Positions 17,923 through 25,690 of a stretch of 41,057 bases of DNA are shown here, piece by piece. The position numbers were made by a program, and so were the translations under genes. How positions within the stretch are numbered: position 1 is the stretch's first letter; each line of letters begins with the position of its first letter. Source of the stretch: Bacteroidales bacterium (GTDB lineage Bacteria > Bacteroidota > Bacteroidia > Bacteroidales > P3); contig JAFSOU010000029.1 in NCBI GenBank assembly GCA_017443265.1, positions 1 through 41,057 of the forward strand, given 5' to 3'. The notes beneath the pieces were generated by a model. The model saw only the letters and a list, made by a program, of their open reading frames with translations. It did no database searches and was not told where the DNA came from.

Positions 17923-19629
17923 ATGAAGATAACCGAAGACCACATGAATCCCTTTGTGCCGAACACCCTGCTCGGTATAGCCGGCGGACTGCTTTACCGC
18001 AAACTGAAACGAGTGAGCAAGAACCCGCGCAAAGCCAGCGAAAAAACGCTGCGTCAGATACTTACCTACGCCAAGGACAGCGTTTACGGCAAGGAACACC
18101 ATTTCGAGGACATCCTTAAAGCCAAGGACGACGTGGAACTCTACCGCCTGTATCAGCAGAACGTGAAGCCCAACGAATACGAGGACTTGCGTCCCTACGT
18201 GGACCGTCACAAAAACGGCGAAGCCAACGTGCTTTTCCCCGGCAAACCGGTACTTTACGCCACCACTTCGGGTTCCACCAACCAACCCAAATGGATACCC
18301 ATCACACAACAGTATATCGACAACATATACAGCAAGATGAATAAAGTGTGGCTGTACAATTTCCAGATGAACCGCCCCCATGTTTGGGAAGGTCCTATCG
18401 TTTCCATCGTTGGAAAATATCTGGAAGGCTACGCTCCCGACGGCACCATGTACGGCTCCGTATCGGGCTACACTCAGGCCAAATGCCCGGGTTTTGTGAA
18501 AAAACTCTACGCCTCGCCCTCCGATGTGTTCTATATCGAAGACTACACCGCCCGCAACTACGCCATTATGCGTATGGGTATCGAACGTAACGTGCACCTG
18601 TGCGTTACCGCCAACCCCAGCACCATGGTGGAGATGCAGAACAACGTAAACCGCTACCTCGACGACTATATTGACGACATCGAACACGGCACCATGAGCA
18701 TGAAAGTGAACATCCCCGACAAGATACGTGCCGCCATACAGCCCTACCTGAAACCCAACCCCGACCGCGCCAACGAACTGCGCGAGCTGCGCGCCAAATA
18801 CGGCACCATACTGCCCAAACATTTCTGGCCCGAACTGCAGCTCCTCACCACTTGGAAATGCGGCAACACCAAAGTGTATCTCGAAAAGCTGGAAGGCTGC
18901 TACCCCGAAGGAATGCTCCATCAGGAGTTCGCTTATTTCTCGTCGGAATGCCGTTTCGGACTGGTGCTCGACGACTCCATCAACACCACACTTTTCCCGC
19001 ACTACCACTACTACGAGTTTGTGCCCGAAGAGGACTTCGGTACCGAAAACCCGCGTTTCTTGCAGCTCCACGAACTGGAAGTGGGCAAACGCTACTGCCC
19101 CTACTGCACCACTTTTGCAGGCCTGTACCGCTACAACATGAACGACATCATCGAGGTTAGCGACTACTTTGTCAACACACCGCGTGTGCACATGGTGCAG
19201 AAAGTGAACGGCATTGTTACCCTTACAGGCGAAAAGCTGTACGAACAGCAGTTTATCGACGCAGTGCGCGAGGCCGAGAAATCCACAGGCATGAAAACCA
19301 AGTTCTTTATCGGTTTCGCCGACATCAGCATCTCGGGCTACCATTTCTACTACGAGTTCGAAAATCAGGACATTACCATCGAACAAGCCAACGAGTTTAC
19401 CAAAGTGGTGGACGACAACCTGAAAAAGAGCAACATCGAATATCAGGCCAAACGCGACAGTTTCCGTCTGAAAGACCCCATTGCACATCTTTTGCAGGAA
19501 AACAGTTTCGAGAAATTCAAAGAGGCGTCGCTCAAGAAAACCGGTGCCGACGCCAGCCGTTTCAAACCCAACGTGCTTATGCAAAACGACGAAAAGCACG
19601 AACTGATGAAACAGTTTGAGAAAAAGTGA
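17923..19629 (+). CDS. GH3-family acyl-adenylate ligase
   Basis: The 568-residue product has the GH3 domain found in plant auxin-amino-acid ligases and in many Bacteroidota. It carries YATTSGSTNQPKWIPIT (ATP/AMP-binding loop), YGSVSGYTQ, a central TTWKCGNTKVYLEKL, and YRYNMNDIIEV near residue 405. GH3 enzymes adenylate a carboxylic acid and join it to an amine such as an amino acid; the bacterial substrates are unknown. An adjacent LolA-like protein, acyltransferase and HAD phosphatase suggest conjugation of an acyl or aryl acid in a surface lipid. A strong terminator follows. Confidence 0.87.
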   Translation: MKITEDHMNPFVPNTLLGIAGGLLYRKLKRVSKNPRKASEKTLRQILTYAKDSVYGKEHHFEDILKAKDDVELYRLYQQNVKPNEYEDLRPYVDRHKNGEANVLFPGKPVLYATTSGSTNQPKWIPITQQYIDNIYSKMNKVWLYNFQMNRPHVWEGPIVSIVGKYLEGYAPDGTMYGSVSGYTQAKCPGFVKKLYASPSDVFYIEDYTARNYAIMRMGIERNVHLCVTANPSTMVEMQNNVNRYLDDYIDDIEHGTMSMKVNIPDKIRAAIQPYLKPNPDRANELRELRAKYGTILPKHFWPELQLLTTWKCGNTKVYLEKLEGCYPEGMLHQEFAYFSSECRFGLVLDDSINTTLFPHYHYYEFVPEEDFGTENPRFLQLHELEVGKRYCPYCTTFAGLYRYNMNDIIEVSDYFVNTPRVHMVQKVNGIVTLTGEKLYEQQFIDAVREAEKSTGMKTKFFIGFADISISGYHFYYEFENQDITIEQANEFTKVVDDNLKKSNIEYQAKRDSFRLKDPIAHLLQENSFEKFKEASLKKTGADASRFKPNVLMQNDEKHELMKQFEKK

Positions 19630-19684
19630 TTTTTGAGTTCGGAGTTCGGATTTAGGAATTTGGAATTGATTTCAATTCAATATC

Positions 19685-19718
19685 AAAAAAGTGCCGAAGT
19701 AAATTCGGCACTTTTTTT
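19685..19718 (+). terminator. Rho-independent terminator after the GH3 gene
   Basis: A 14-bp stem AAAAAAGTGCCGAA / TTCGGCACTTTTTT with loop GTAAA is followed by further T. The same GTGCCGAA arm is used by the terminator at 21128-21158. Confidence 0.9.
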
Positions 19719-19797
19719 GTTGTAAAAATGATTTTGAAAAAAATCGCATAATCGACACAAACGGACAAAAATGTGCGATTTCATTTTTTTATTATGC

Positions 19798-20145
19798 CAC
19801 CCCTACGGGGTTCTAATCGTATTGGTTGTTTTTGTTTGCAGGGGCTTACGCCACCTGCCTGTTTTATACCACCCCTACGGGGTTTGGTTTTCTGACTGAC
19901 AAAAGTCCGAAGGACTGACATAATATAGGCAGGGGCGTAAGCCCCTGTTCCAATATGATACAAATTCCAAATAGAAGTCCGAAGGACTGGCATAAAAAAA
20001 ACGGGCACGTTGCTAATTAAAACACGAATCACCATATAATTATCCATTAATTATTGTTTGTTCACCAATTGATGGCCTATTTGTGGCAATTATATGTGAA
20101 AATGTATGCCGTGATTTGTAGAGACGTGCCATGGCGCGTCTCTAC
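19798..20145. repeat. Palindrome-rich gap with several repeat families
   Basis: The gap holds CCCCTACGGGG twice, AGTCC-gaa-GGACT twice (19904 and 19976), AGGGGC-gtaa-GCCCCT (about 19932) and a 28-bp palindrome GTAGAGACGTGCC / GGCGCGTCTCTAC at 20118-20145. The last belongs to the family at 4032 and 4931. The stretch GGCACGTTGC recurs at about 20002 and 20182. A minus-strand reading frame across these repeats is not a gene. Confidence 0.75.
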
Positions 20146-20253
20146 CGCCCACGCAAACACCCCACCGCACAAAAAAACTGGCACGTTGCCGCACCCGTTT
20201 TAGATTTTTTAAAAAAAACAAACAAATCCATTGTCAAGTTTCAAAAAAAAACG

Positions 20254-20263
20254 TGTTTTTGCA
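20254..20263 (+). promoter_or_regulatory. -7-like promoter box before a candidate structured RNA
   Basis: TGTTTTTGCA differs from the consensus only at its second base. A TTG lies 20 bp before it (20231-20233), the usual -33 spacing. Transcription would begin near 20270. Confidence 0.5.
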
Positions 20264-20269
20264 AAACAA

Positions 20270-20505
20270 AACAGAGATATGTTGAAAACGTATAAAACTG
20301 ACAATCATAGCAATAGAATAATATTGTATACCAAAAATATACACAACTTATTGATTGTCAGTATTTTACCCCCTCCCTCCAATATCGCGTATATTGGCAG
20401 GCTTATAATACACAAAGTCAAGCAGACAAGTGCTTCTTTAGCTCTGTCTTTAATTTTATATCCGATTGCTTTTGGTCCGTGTTTATGGACCAAAGGATTT
20501 TTTAT
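20270..20505 (+). ncRNA. Candidate structured RNA or long leader upstream of the FISUMP-type gene
   Basis: Between the promoter box and 20505 lie three good hairpins. The first is a long arm pair CTGACAATCA (20298-20307) / TGATTGTCAG (20352-20361) enclosing TGTATA/TATACA. The second is CCAATAT-cgcgt-ATATTGG (20379-20397). The last is TTTGGTCC-gtgtttat-GGACCAAA (20471-20494) followed by GGATTTTTTA, which looks like a terminator. An 80-codon frame starting at 20280 also crosses the region but has no recognisable protein character. This could be a small RNA ending near 20505 or an attenuated leader of the gene at 20560. I do not recognise an Rfam family. Confidence 0.4.
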
Positions 20506-20559
20506 GCTGTGCAAACGATAGAAAAATAAATAATAGCAACATTTAAAAAAAAGCAAAAA

Positions 20560-21104
20560 ATGAAAAAGTATTTTAAACTATTAGGAATTGCCTTTATGGC
20601 AACAACACTGTGCGTTGCTATGGCATCGTGCAACAAAGACAAGGACAACGACGAATCCGACACCCCTGACAGCGGTATCGCCACCGCAGGTTATGTGGAT
20701 TTGGGCCTCCCCAGCGGGACTAAGTGGAAAGCTGATAACGAGGCTAATCCTAATGACGAAAATGATTTCTATACGTATGACAAGGCACTGGCTGCTTTTG
20801 GCAACCAATTGCCAACCAAGGAGCAATTTCAAGAACTGATAGACAATTGCTTATGGAGTTGGAACGACACAAAAAAAGGTATGATATTAGGAACAACGGC
20901 AACACCATCTTTCTGCCCGCGGCAGGCGACAGCGATTGCGATGGCAATGTGCAATGCGTGGGTTCCCGCGGTGGCTATTGGTCGTCCATGCCCGATGATT
21001 CTGAGGAAGCTTGGTATCTATTCATCCCTTTTTCCTCAGGCGATGCGCGCATTAACAACAGACCTCGTTGCAACGGGCTTTCCGTACGCCTTGTCCATAA
21101 TTGA
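20560..21104 (+). pseudogene. FISUMP/DUF1566-like lipoprotein, split by a frameshift in an A7 tract
   Basis: The frame starts with a lipoprotein signal (MKKYFKLLG, lipobox MASC) and the FISUMP opening YVDLGLPSGTKW. At the run of seven A (20871-20877) the zero frame leaves the family and ends later, at 21120, as an unrelated peptide. The -1 frame continues the domain to 21104 with NTIFLPAAGD, GGYWSSMPDDSEEAWYLF and a final NGLSVRLV. One extra A would restore a 181-residue protein. The run sits in frame as A-AAA-AAA, a classic -1 slippery heptamer. It could therefore be a mutation, an assembly error, phase variation or programmed slippage. Functions of FISUMP proteins are unknown; they are surface lipoproteins. 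Confidence 0.75.
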
Positions 21105-21127
21105 GTGGCTGGGCGTATAAAAAACAA

Positions 21128-21158
21128 AAAAAGTGCCGAATTTTCTTCGGCACTTTTT
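21128..21158. terminator. Bidirectional terminator between convergent genes
   Basis: A 13-bp stem AAAAAGTGCCGAA / TTCGGCACTTTTT with loop TTTTC has A and T tracts on both sides. It serves both the FISUMP-type gene and the minus-strand gene ending at 21178. Confidence 0.9.
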
Positions 21159-21177
21159 ATTTATATAGCTTCTACCC

Positions 21178-22653
21178 TTACGGCAAGGTTATGTGGCTGA
21201 TTTGCGGAAACTGGCCGCCGGTAAGGAAATAGTACTTTTCTCCGGCACTTTTAACCAAAGGCGTGTGTATCAGGGCATTCTCTTCCTTCTCGAGCATCTG
21301 CTTGGCAACCTGTCCGTTTGGGGTGATGGAGTAGATGGAAAGGCTTGTGTTGGCCTTTATCAGGCTGCGACTGCGTTTGGCGGGCACGGTAGGAGTGTAT
21401 TCGTCGGTTTCCTCTTTCGACTCGTTGGTGATTACGTAGAGTTTGTTGCCATGCAGCTGCACATCGGCACCCACTTTCGGTCGGTTGGCATATTGGTTGT
21501 TCTGTCTGATGGGCGTTACAGCCACGAAATTGCCTTTCATATCCACCTGAAACAGAATCATTCCAAGGCAATAAGTGGTGGAGTTTATGGCACCTGAACG
21601 GTAGTCGCGTACTTCAAAAGTCCATGAACGGTTGTAAAGCACAGCCCCGCCTTGCGCTGTGGCGCAATAGTCAAGAGCCTGCAGGCGATTGGTGGTGGTG
21701 TCCACATCGTCGTCGGCTTCTTCGTTCTCGAAACAGCGCACGTCGTCCTTGCTGAAGGCATGGCGTTGTTCCGACAGCAGCACTCCGAAAGGTATGTCGA
21801 AAACGAAAGAGCGCACGGCGGTGAATTTGCGGTTGCGACCTTCACCGTCGAGGGCGGTAATAAGCACCTTGCCGTCGACATAGTTCAAAAGCGCCATGGA
21901 GCTGAGGTCGTATTTGGTGTTGAGGGTGCCGTATGCCACACCGCCGGCGTCGGCCATGTTGAAACGGAATATCGACTCCTCTTCCTTGTCGGGAAGATAG
22001 CCTATGGCGGCGGTAACCACCTCGCCTTTGTCGGTAACTATCACCCTGTTCACGTCGCCGAACTCCAAGACCTTCTGCCACAGGCAGTTCATATTGTCGT
22101 CGAAGAGATGGGCTTTGGCGGTGGAAACGTTTTTGTAGTCGTCCCAGATGGAATAAACCAGAGCGTATTTAGAGCCGTCGGGCGATTGTTCCACTGTAGC
22201 CCAGCCGTGTTCGTCGGAGCCGTATTGGTATCTAACTATGGCAGTGTCGGTTACAACGTCGAGATTTTGCACGCCAAGCGTTATATGCCTTATCACGAGC
22301 GAGTCGCGGTTGTTCAGTTCCACTATCACGTGCAGTTTGTCGGCTGTGCAAAAACTGGTTTGTATTTTATATTTTTTTGTATTGCCTATCTCCGTTACCT
22401 TTTCGTCTTTCCAATTGATGTCGCAGGAACGAACTTTGATGTATTTTACGTTGGTGTGTTCCGAATGGGCACTGAATGCATTGAGAATGGGTTCAACCAC
22501 CAGAATTCGGTCGGAGGGCATGTCGTAGGGGATGTGTATCATTCGCGAGTTGAGGGCTTTTTTGTTGCTCTTGTCGCCCTGCACAAACTGTATCTGTGCC
22601 GACACAGCCCCTGCTATACAAAATGTTAGAAGTGTCGCAAACAATCTTTTCAT
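21178..22653 (-). CDS. Unrecognised exported protein, 491 residues
   Basis: I start it at ATG 22653, directly at a signal peptide (MKRLFATLLTFCIAGAVSAQ) and about 50 bp after a good -7 box; a longer in-frame start lies upstream of that promoter. The mature part is soluble and repetitive in beta-strands, for example SPDGSKYALVYS, DKGEVVTAAIGY, GGAVLYNRSW and GNKLYVITNES. This gives the look of a beta-propeller of WD40- or TolB-like blades, but no family motif is decisive. It is a periplasmic or surface protein of unknown role. Confidence 0.75.
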   Translation of the reverse strand: MKRLFATLLTFCIAGAVSAQIQFVQGDKSNKKALNSRMIHIPYDMPSDRILVVEPILNAFSAHSEHTNVKYIKVRSCDINWKDEKVTEIGNTKKYKIQTSFCTADKLHVIVELNNRDSLVIRHITLGVQNLDVVTDTAIVRYQYGSDEHGWATVEQSPDGSKYALVYSIWDDYKNVSTAKAHLFDDNMNCLWQKVLEFGDVNRVIVTDKGEVVTAAIGYLPDKEEESIFRFNMADAGGVAYGTLNTKYDLSSMALLNYVDGKVLITALDGEGRNRKFTAVRSFVFDIPFGVLLSEQRHAFSKDDVRCFENEEADDDVDTTTNRLQALDYCATAQGGAVLYNRSWTFEVRDYRSGAINSTTYCLGMILFQVDMKGNFVAVTPIRQNNQYANRPKVGADVQLHGNKLYVITNESKEETDEYTPTVPAKRSRSLIKANTSLSIYSITPNGQVAKQMLEKEENALIHTPLVKSAGEKYYFLTGGQFPQISHITLP

Positions 22654-22702
22654 ATCAATTGATTTTTCGTTTTTAATTACGTAATACTTATTATTAAAGA
22701 AC

Positions 22703-22712
22703 TGCAAAATTA
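22703..22712 (-). promoter_or_regulatory. -7 promoter box for the minus-strand exported protein
   Basis: Read on the minus strand this is TAATTTTGCA, an exact consensus match. The transcript would start near 22697, giving a leader of about 45 nt before ATG 22653. Confidence 0.8.
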
Positions 22713-22797
22713 CGTTTTTTTTTTTCGGTTTGGCAAAACTTTTTTTCAAATGAACATTTTTTGTGAAACCAACCTCTTCTACCTGTCCTTTTTCTTT

Positions 22798-22863
22798 GGA
22801 TTTTGTCCAAAAACCGCAAATTATTTGTTTGGATTTTGTCCAATATTGACAAATTATTTGTTT
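22798..22863. repeat. Two tandem 33-bp repeats upstream of the AAA ATPase
   Basis: Two adjoining 33-bp units share GGATTTTGTCCAA and CAAATTATTTGTTT and differ only in the six bases between (AAACCG versus TATTGA). They lie 105-170 bp before the -7 box at 22968. The gap 22654-22990 is otherwise AT-rich with one promoter on each strand. Confidence 0.85.
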
Positions 22864-22967
22864 GCATGATATTGTATTTGTAACATAATTATTTGATTGT
22901 CATTGTTTAACTATGATTGATAATATTTTATTGATAAAAAAGTTTTGTTTATATTGAGAATTTTTGG

Positions 22968-22977
22968 TATTTTTGCA
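22968..22977 (+). promoter_or_regulatory. -7 promoter box for the AAA ATPase
   Basis: TATTTTTGCA is an exact match, with TTTTG ending 20 bp earlier at 22947. Transcription would start near 22983, only about 8 nt before ATG 22991, so the mRNA is nearly leaderless. Confidence 0.8.
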
Positions 22978-22990
22978 AAAAGTTTTAAGT

Positions 22991-24190
22991 ATGAATATAA
23001 AAGACAGACTTTCTTACACAAACCGAATCATCTCATTGCTTGGCAAGGGTGAGGCTGTTGTTCTTACGGGACATCGCAGGGCTGGAAAAAGTTGCATTCT
23101 GGAGTGTCTGGCCGACAAGCTGAAAGGCAGTGGCAATGTCATGTATCTCGACATGGAAAATCCAGATAACAGGGACGTGGACACCGATGAGAAACTGAAC
23201 ATTTGGATTAAAGAACATGCATCGGACAACAATCGCAACATCGTTCTTATCGACGAGGTTCAAGAGATTCGTGATTTTGAAAAGACTTTGAGGTACTGGG
23301 TCAAGCAATCGGGATTCGACGTCGTGGTTACTGGCAGTAACGCAAAAATGCTTTCGAGTGATGTTGCTTCGGCTTTTTCGGGACGATACATGCAGGTACA
23401 TGTTTTCAGTCTTGACTACGGAGAATTCCTTGACTTTAACGGAATTACATCTTCGGCGGAGGCTTTGGCGATGTACCTCAAATGGGGAGGCTTGCCGTTT
23501 TTGAGCAATATTCCCGCCGATGACACACGAACACGTAACAACTATTTGGACAACATTTACAATACAATATTTGTAAAAGACATTATCAACCGCATACCCG
23601 TGCGTAACCCTGTTTTTGTCGACAATCTGGCACGTTTCATAGCCGAAAACTGCGGCAAATTGTTTTCGGCAAACAGTATTGCCAAATTTATGAAAAACAG
23701 CACTTCGTCGGTGTCGTCAAACACTGTCGACAACTATACCGACGCTTTGTGCGCCACTTATCTTATCGACCGTGTGCACCGTTACGACATACGTGGGAAA
23801 CGGATATTCGAACAGCAGGACAAATTTTATTTTGAAGACATAGGCTTGCGCAACTATTTGTGTTTGAGCAAAAGCAACATCGATATCGAAAAGGTGCTTG
23901 AAAACGCTGTTTACCTGAGGCTCAGAAAAGACGGTTTCGAGGTTTTTGTCGGACAAATCAACGGTAAGGAGATAGATTTTGTAGCACTTCGCGGTGACGA
24001 GAAGGTTTATGTTCAGGTATCGCTAAATGTTTCGAATCCCGATACATACGAGCGCGAGTTCGGCAATTTGAGACAGATAAGGGACAACTACCCCAAGTAT
24101 GTGATTACTATGGACCCAATGGCAACTCTTGTCAACGACAACGGAATAAAAGTGCTTCTTGCCGACAATTTTCTTTTACACGGAATATGA
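22991..24190 (+). CDS. AAA ATPase with DUF4143 domain
   Basis: I start it at ATG 22991 because the upstream in-frame ATG overlaps the promoter. The 399-residue product has a Walker A site TGHRRAGKS (about residue 31), Walker B IVLIDEVQ and a sensor-like VVTGSNAKML. The C-terminal DUF4143 half carries a nuclease-like pattern: GFEVFVGQINGKEIDFVA, then VYVQVSL, a PD-(D/E)XK arrangement. These proteins are abundant in Bacteroidota, often in many paralogues, and their role is uncertain; links to mobile elements or defence are suspected. It is a single gene with its own promoter. Confidence 0.87.
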   Translation: MNIKDRLSYTNRIISLLGKGEAVVLTGHRRAGKSCILECLADKLKGSGNVMYLDMENPDNRDVDTDEKLNIWIKEHASDNNRNIVLIDEVQEIRDFEKTLRYWVKQSGFDVVVTGSNAKMLSSDVASAFSGRYMQVHVFSLDYGEFLDFNGITSSAEALAMYLKWGGLPFLSNIPADDTRTRNNYLDNIYNTIFVKDIINRIPVRNPVFVDNLARFIAENCGKLFSANSIAKFMKNSTSSVSSNTVDNYTDALCATYLIDRVHRYDIRGKRIFEQQDKFYFEDIGLRNYLCLSKSNIDIEKVLENAVYLRLRKDGFEVFVGQINGKEIDFVALRGDEKVYVQVSLNVSNPDTYEREFGNLRQIRDNYPKYVITMDPMATLVNDNGIKVLLADNFLLHGI

Positions 24191-24220
24191 GACAGCTAAT
24201 AATCATTATTCCTTTTTAAC

Positions 24221-24250
24221 TAATCACCATTCACCAATCACTATTCACTA
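24221..24250. repeat. Heptad repeat directly upstream of the nqrA promoter
   Basis: TAATCACCATTCACCAATCA and the following CTATTCACTA are variants of a seven-base unit ATTCACC. The array ends 9 bp before the -7 box. The same array in the same orientation to a promoter lies before asd (40813-40847). Confidence 0.75.
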
Positions 24251-24259
24251 ATTTTTTCG

Positions 24260-24269
24260 TATCTTTGCA
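24260..24269 (+). promoter_or_regulatory. -7 promoter box for nqrA
   Basis: TATCTTTGCA is an exact consensus match, 38 bp before ATG 24307. The -33 region falls inside the heptad repeat. Confidence 0.85.
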
Positions 24270-24306
24270 TTTTTAAAACTTTTGGAAAAAACATTTGTAA
24301 CACCCA

Positions 24307-25668
24307 ATGCCAGAACTTATTAAAATCCGCAAAGGACTGGATATAAGCATTGTCGGAGCGGCCGAGAAGATTGTCGTGAGGCAGGAGACCCTCGGCAGTT
24401 GCGCACTTAAACCGACCGATTTCGTCGGACTTACGCCCCGTTTGATCGTTGCCGAGGGCGACAGCGTGCAGGCCGGCACGCCGCTGTTCTGCGACAAAGC
24501 CGACGAACAGATTCTCTTCACCTCGCCCGTGAGCGGCACCATAACGGCCATCACGCGCGGCGAGCGCCGTGCCATAATGGAAGTTGTGGTAACTCCCGAC
24601 GGCTCAAATGACTACGTAGATTTCGGCTCTGCCGACCCGCTATCCCTCACACGCGAACAGATTGTGGCGAAACTCCTGCAAAGCGGAGCTTGGCCTTATC
24701 TGCGCCAGCGTCCGTTCGGCACCGTGGCCAACCCCGCACAGCCGCCCAAAGCCATCGTTATTTCCGGTTTCGACACTGCACCACTCGCTCCCGACTACGA
24801 CCTGCTGCTCCACGGCAGGGGAGAGGATTTCCAAGCGGGACTCGACGCCATTTCGCGCCTTACCGACGGCCCCACCTACCTATGCCTAAACCCAAAGATG
24901 AACCTCAGCGGCGTATTCCGCAACTCCAAAAATGTTGAAATAAAACATTTTACGGGCAAACATCCTGCCGGCAACGTAGGCACGCAAATCAATCGTTTGT
25001 GTCCCATCAACAAAGGCGAGACGGTGTGGTTTGCCAATCCGCAGGATGTGGCCACCATCGGACATCTGTTCAACACTGGCCGTTACTTCCCCGAAAAAAT
25101 CGTCGCTTTCTGCGGCCAGAGCGTAAAAACACCACGTTACTACCGAGTTTTGGCGGGCTTCGACATCGCCAGCGTTGCCGAAAGTCAGGTGGCAGACCCC
25201 AACGCCCGTTTTATATCGGGCAACGTGCTTACAGGCAGTAACATAGGCCGCGGCGGACATCTCGGTTTCTACGACAATATGGTTACCGTAATCCCCGAAG
25301 GCGACGACTATGAATTTATGGGCTGGCTCGCCCCCGGGCTGAAAAAGTTCAGTTTTTCGCACACTTTCCTTTCGGGAATTCTTAACACACTGAATATCAA
25401 GAAAGAATATGAAGTAAATACCAACATCCACGGTGGACAGCGCGCTTTGGTGCAGACGGGCAAATTCGAGCAGGTGTTCCCCTTCGACATCTACCCCATG
25501 CAGCTGCTGAAAGCCTGTATCATAGGCGATATAGAACAGATGGAGGCACTTGGTATCTACGAGGTTGAACCCGAGGACTTTGCATTGTGCGAATTTATCG
25601 ACGTGTCCAAAACCGACATGCAGCAGATTATCCGTAACGCCCTCGAAACTTTGCGCAAAGAATGTTGA
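24307..25668 (+). CDS. nqrA: Na+-translocating NADH:quinone reductase subunit A
   Basis: The 453-residue product has the NqrA opening IKIRKGLDISIVG, a lipoyl-like FTSPVSGTITAITRGERRA, the Rossmann-like central part, GHPAGNVGTQI-type residues (KHPAGNVGTQINRLCPINKG) and the C-terminal DPxxK-like PFDIYPMQLLKA. NqrA is the cytoplasmic quinone-reductase-side subunit of the Na+-NQR complex. It begins the operon with nqrB 22 bp later. It is not RnfC: the CxxCxxC ferredoxin clusters of RnfC are missing. Confidence 0.93.
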   Translation: MPELIKIRKGLDISIVGAAEKIVVRQETLGSCALKPTDFVGLTPRLIVAEGDSVQAGTPLFCDKADEQILFTSPVSGTITAITRGERRAIMEVVVTPDGSNDYVDFGSADPLSLTREQIVAKLLQSGAWPYLRQRPFGTVANPAQPPKAIVISGFDTAPLAPDYDLLLHGRGEDFQAGLDAISRLTDGPTYLCLNPKMNLSGVFRNSKNVEIKHFTGKHPAGNVGTQINRLCPINKGETVWFANPQDVATIGHLFNTGRYFPEKIVAFCGQSVKTPRYYRVLAGFDIASVAESQVADPNARFISGNVLTGSNIGRGGHLGFYDNMVTVIPEGDDYEFMGWLAPGLKKFSFSHTFLSGILNTLNIKKEYEVNTNIHGGQRALVQTGKFEQVFPFDIYPMQLLKACIIGDIEQMEALGIYEVEPEDFALCEFIDVSKTDMQQIIRNALETLRKEC

Positions 25669-25690
25669 TTTACACTTAATTACATTGACG

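Noticed and set aside
19781..20047. 88-codon minus-strand frame with PRRGGI units
   Set aside because: It runs through CCCCTACGGGG and AGTCC-gaa-GGACT palindromes; such repeat-coded peptides are common artefacts in Bacteroidota.
20305..20556. 83-codon minus-strand frame over the candidate RNA
   Set aside because: It is antisense to the hairpins, has no promoter and no recognisable protein features.
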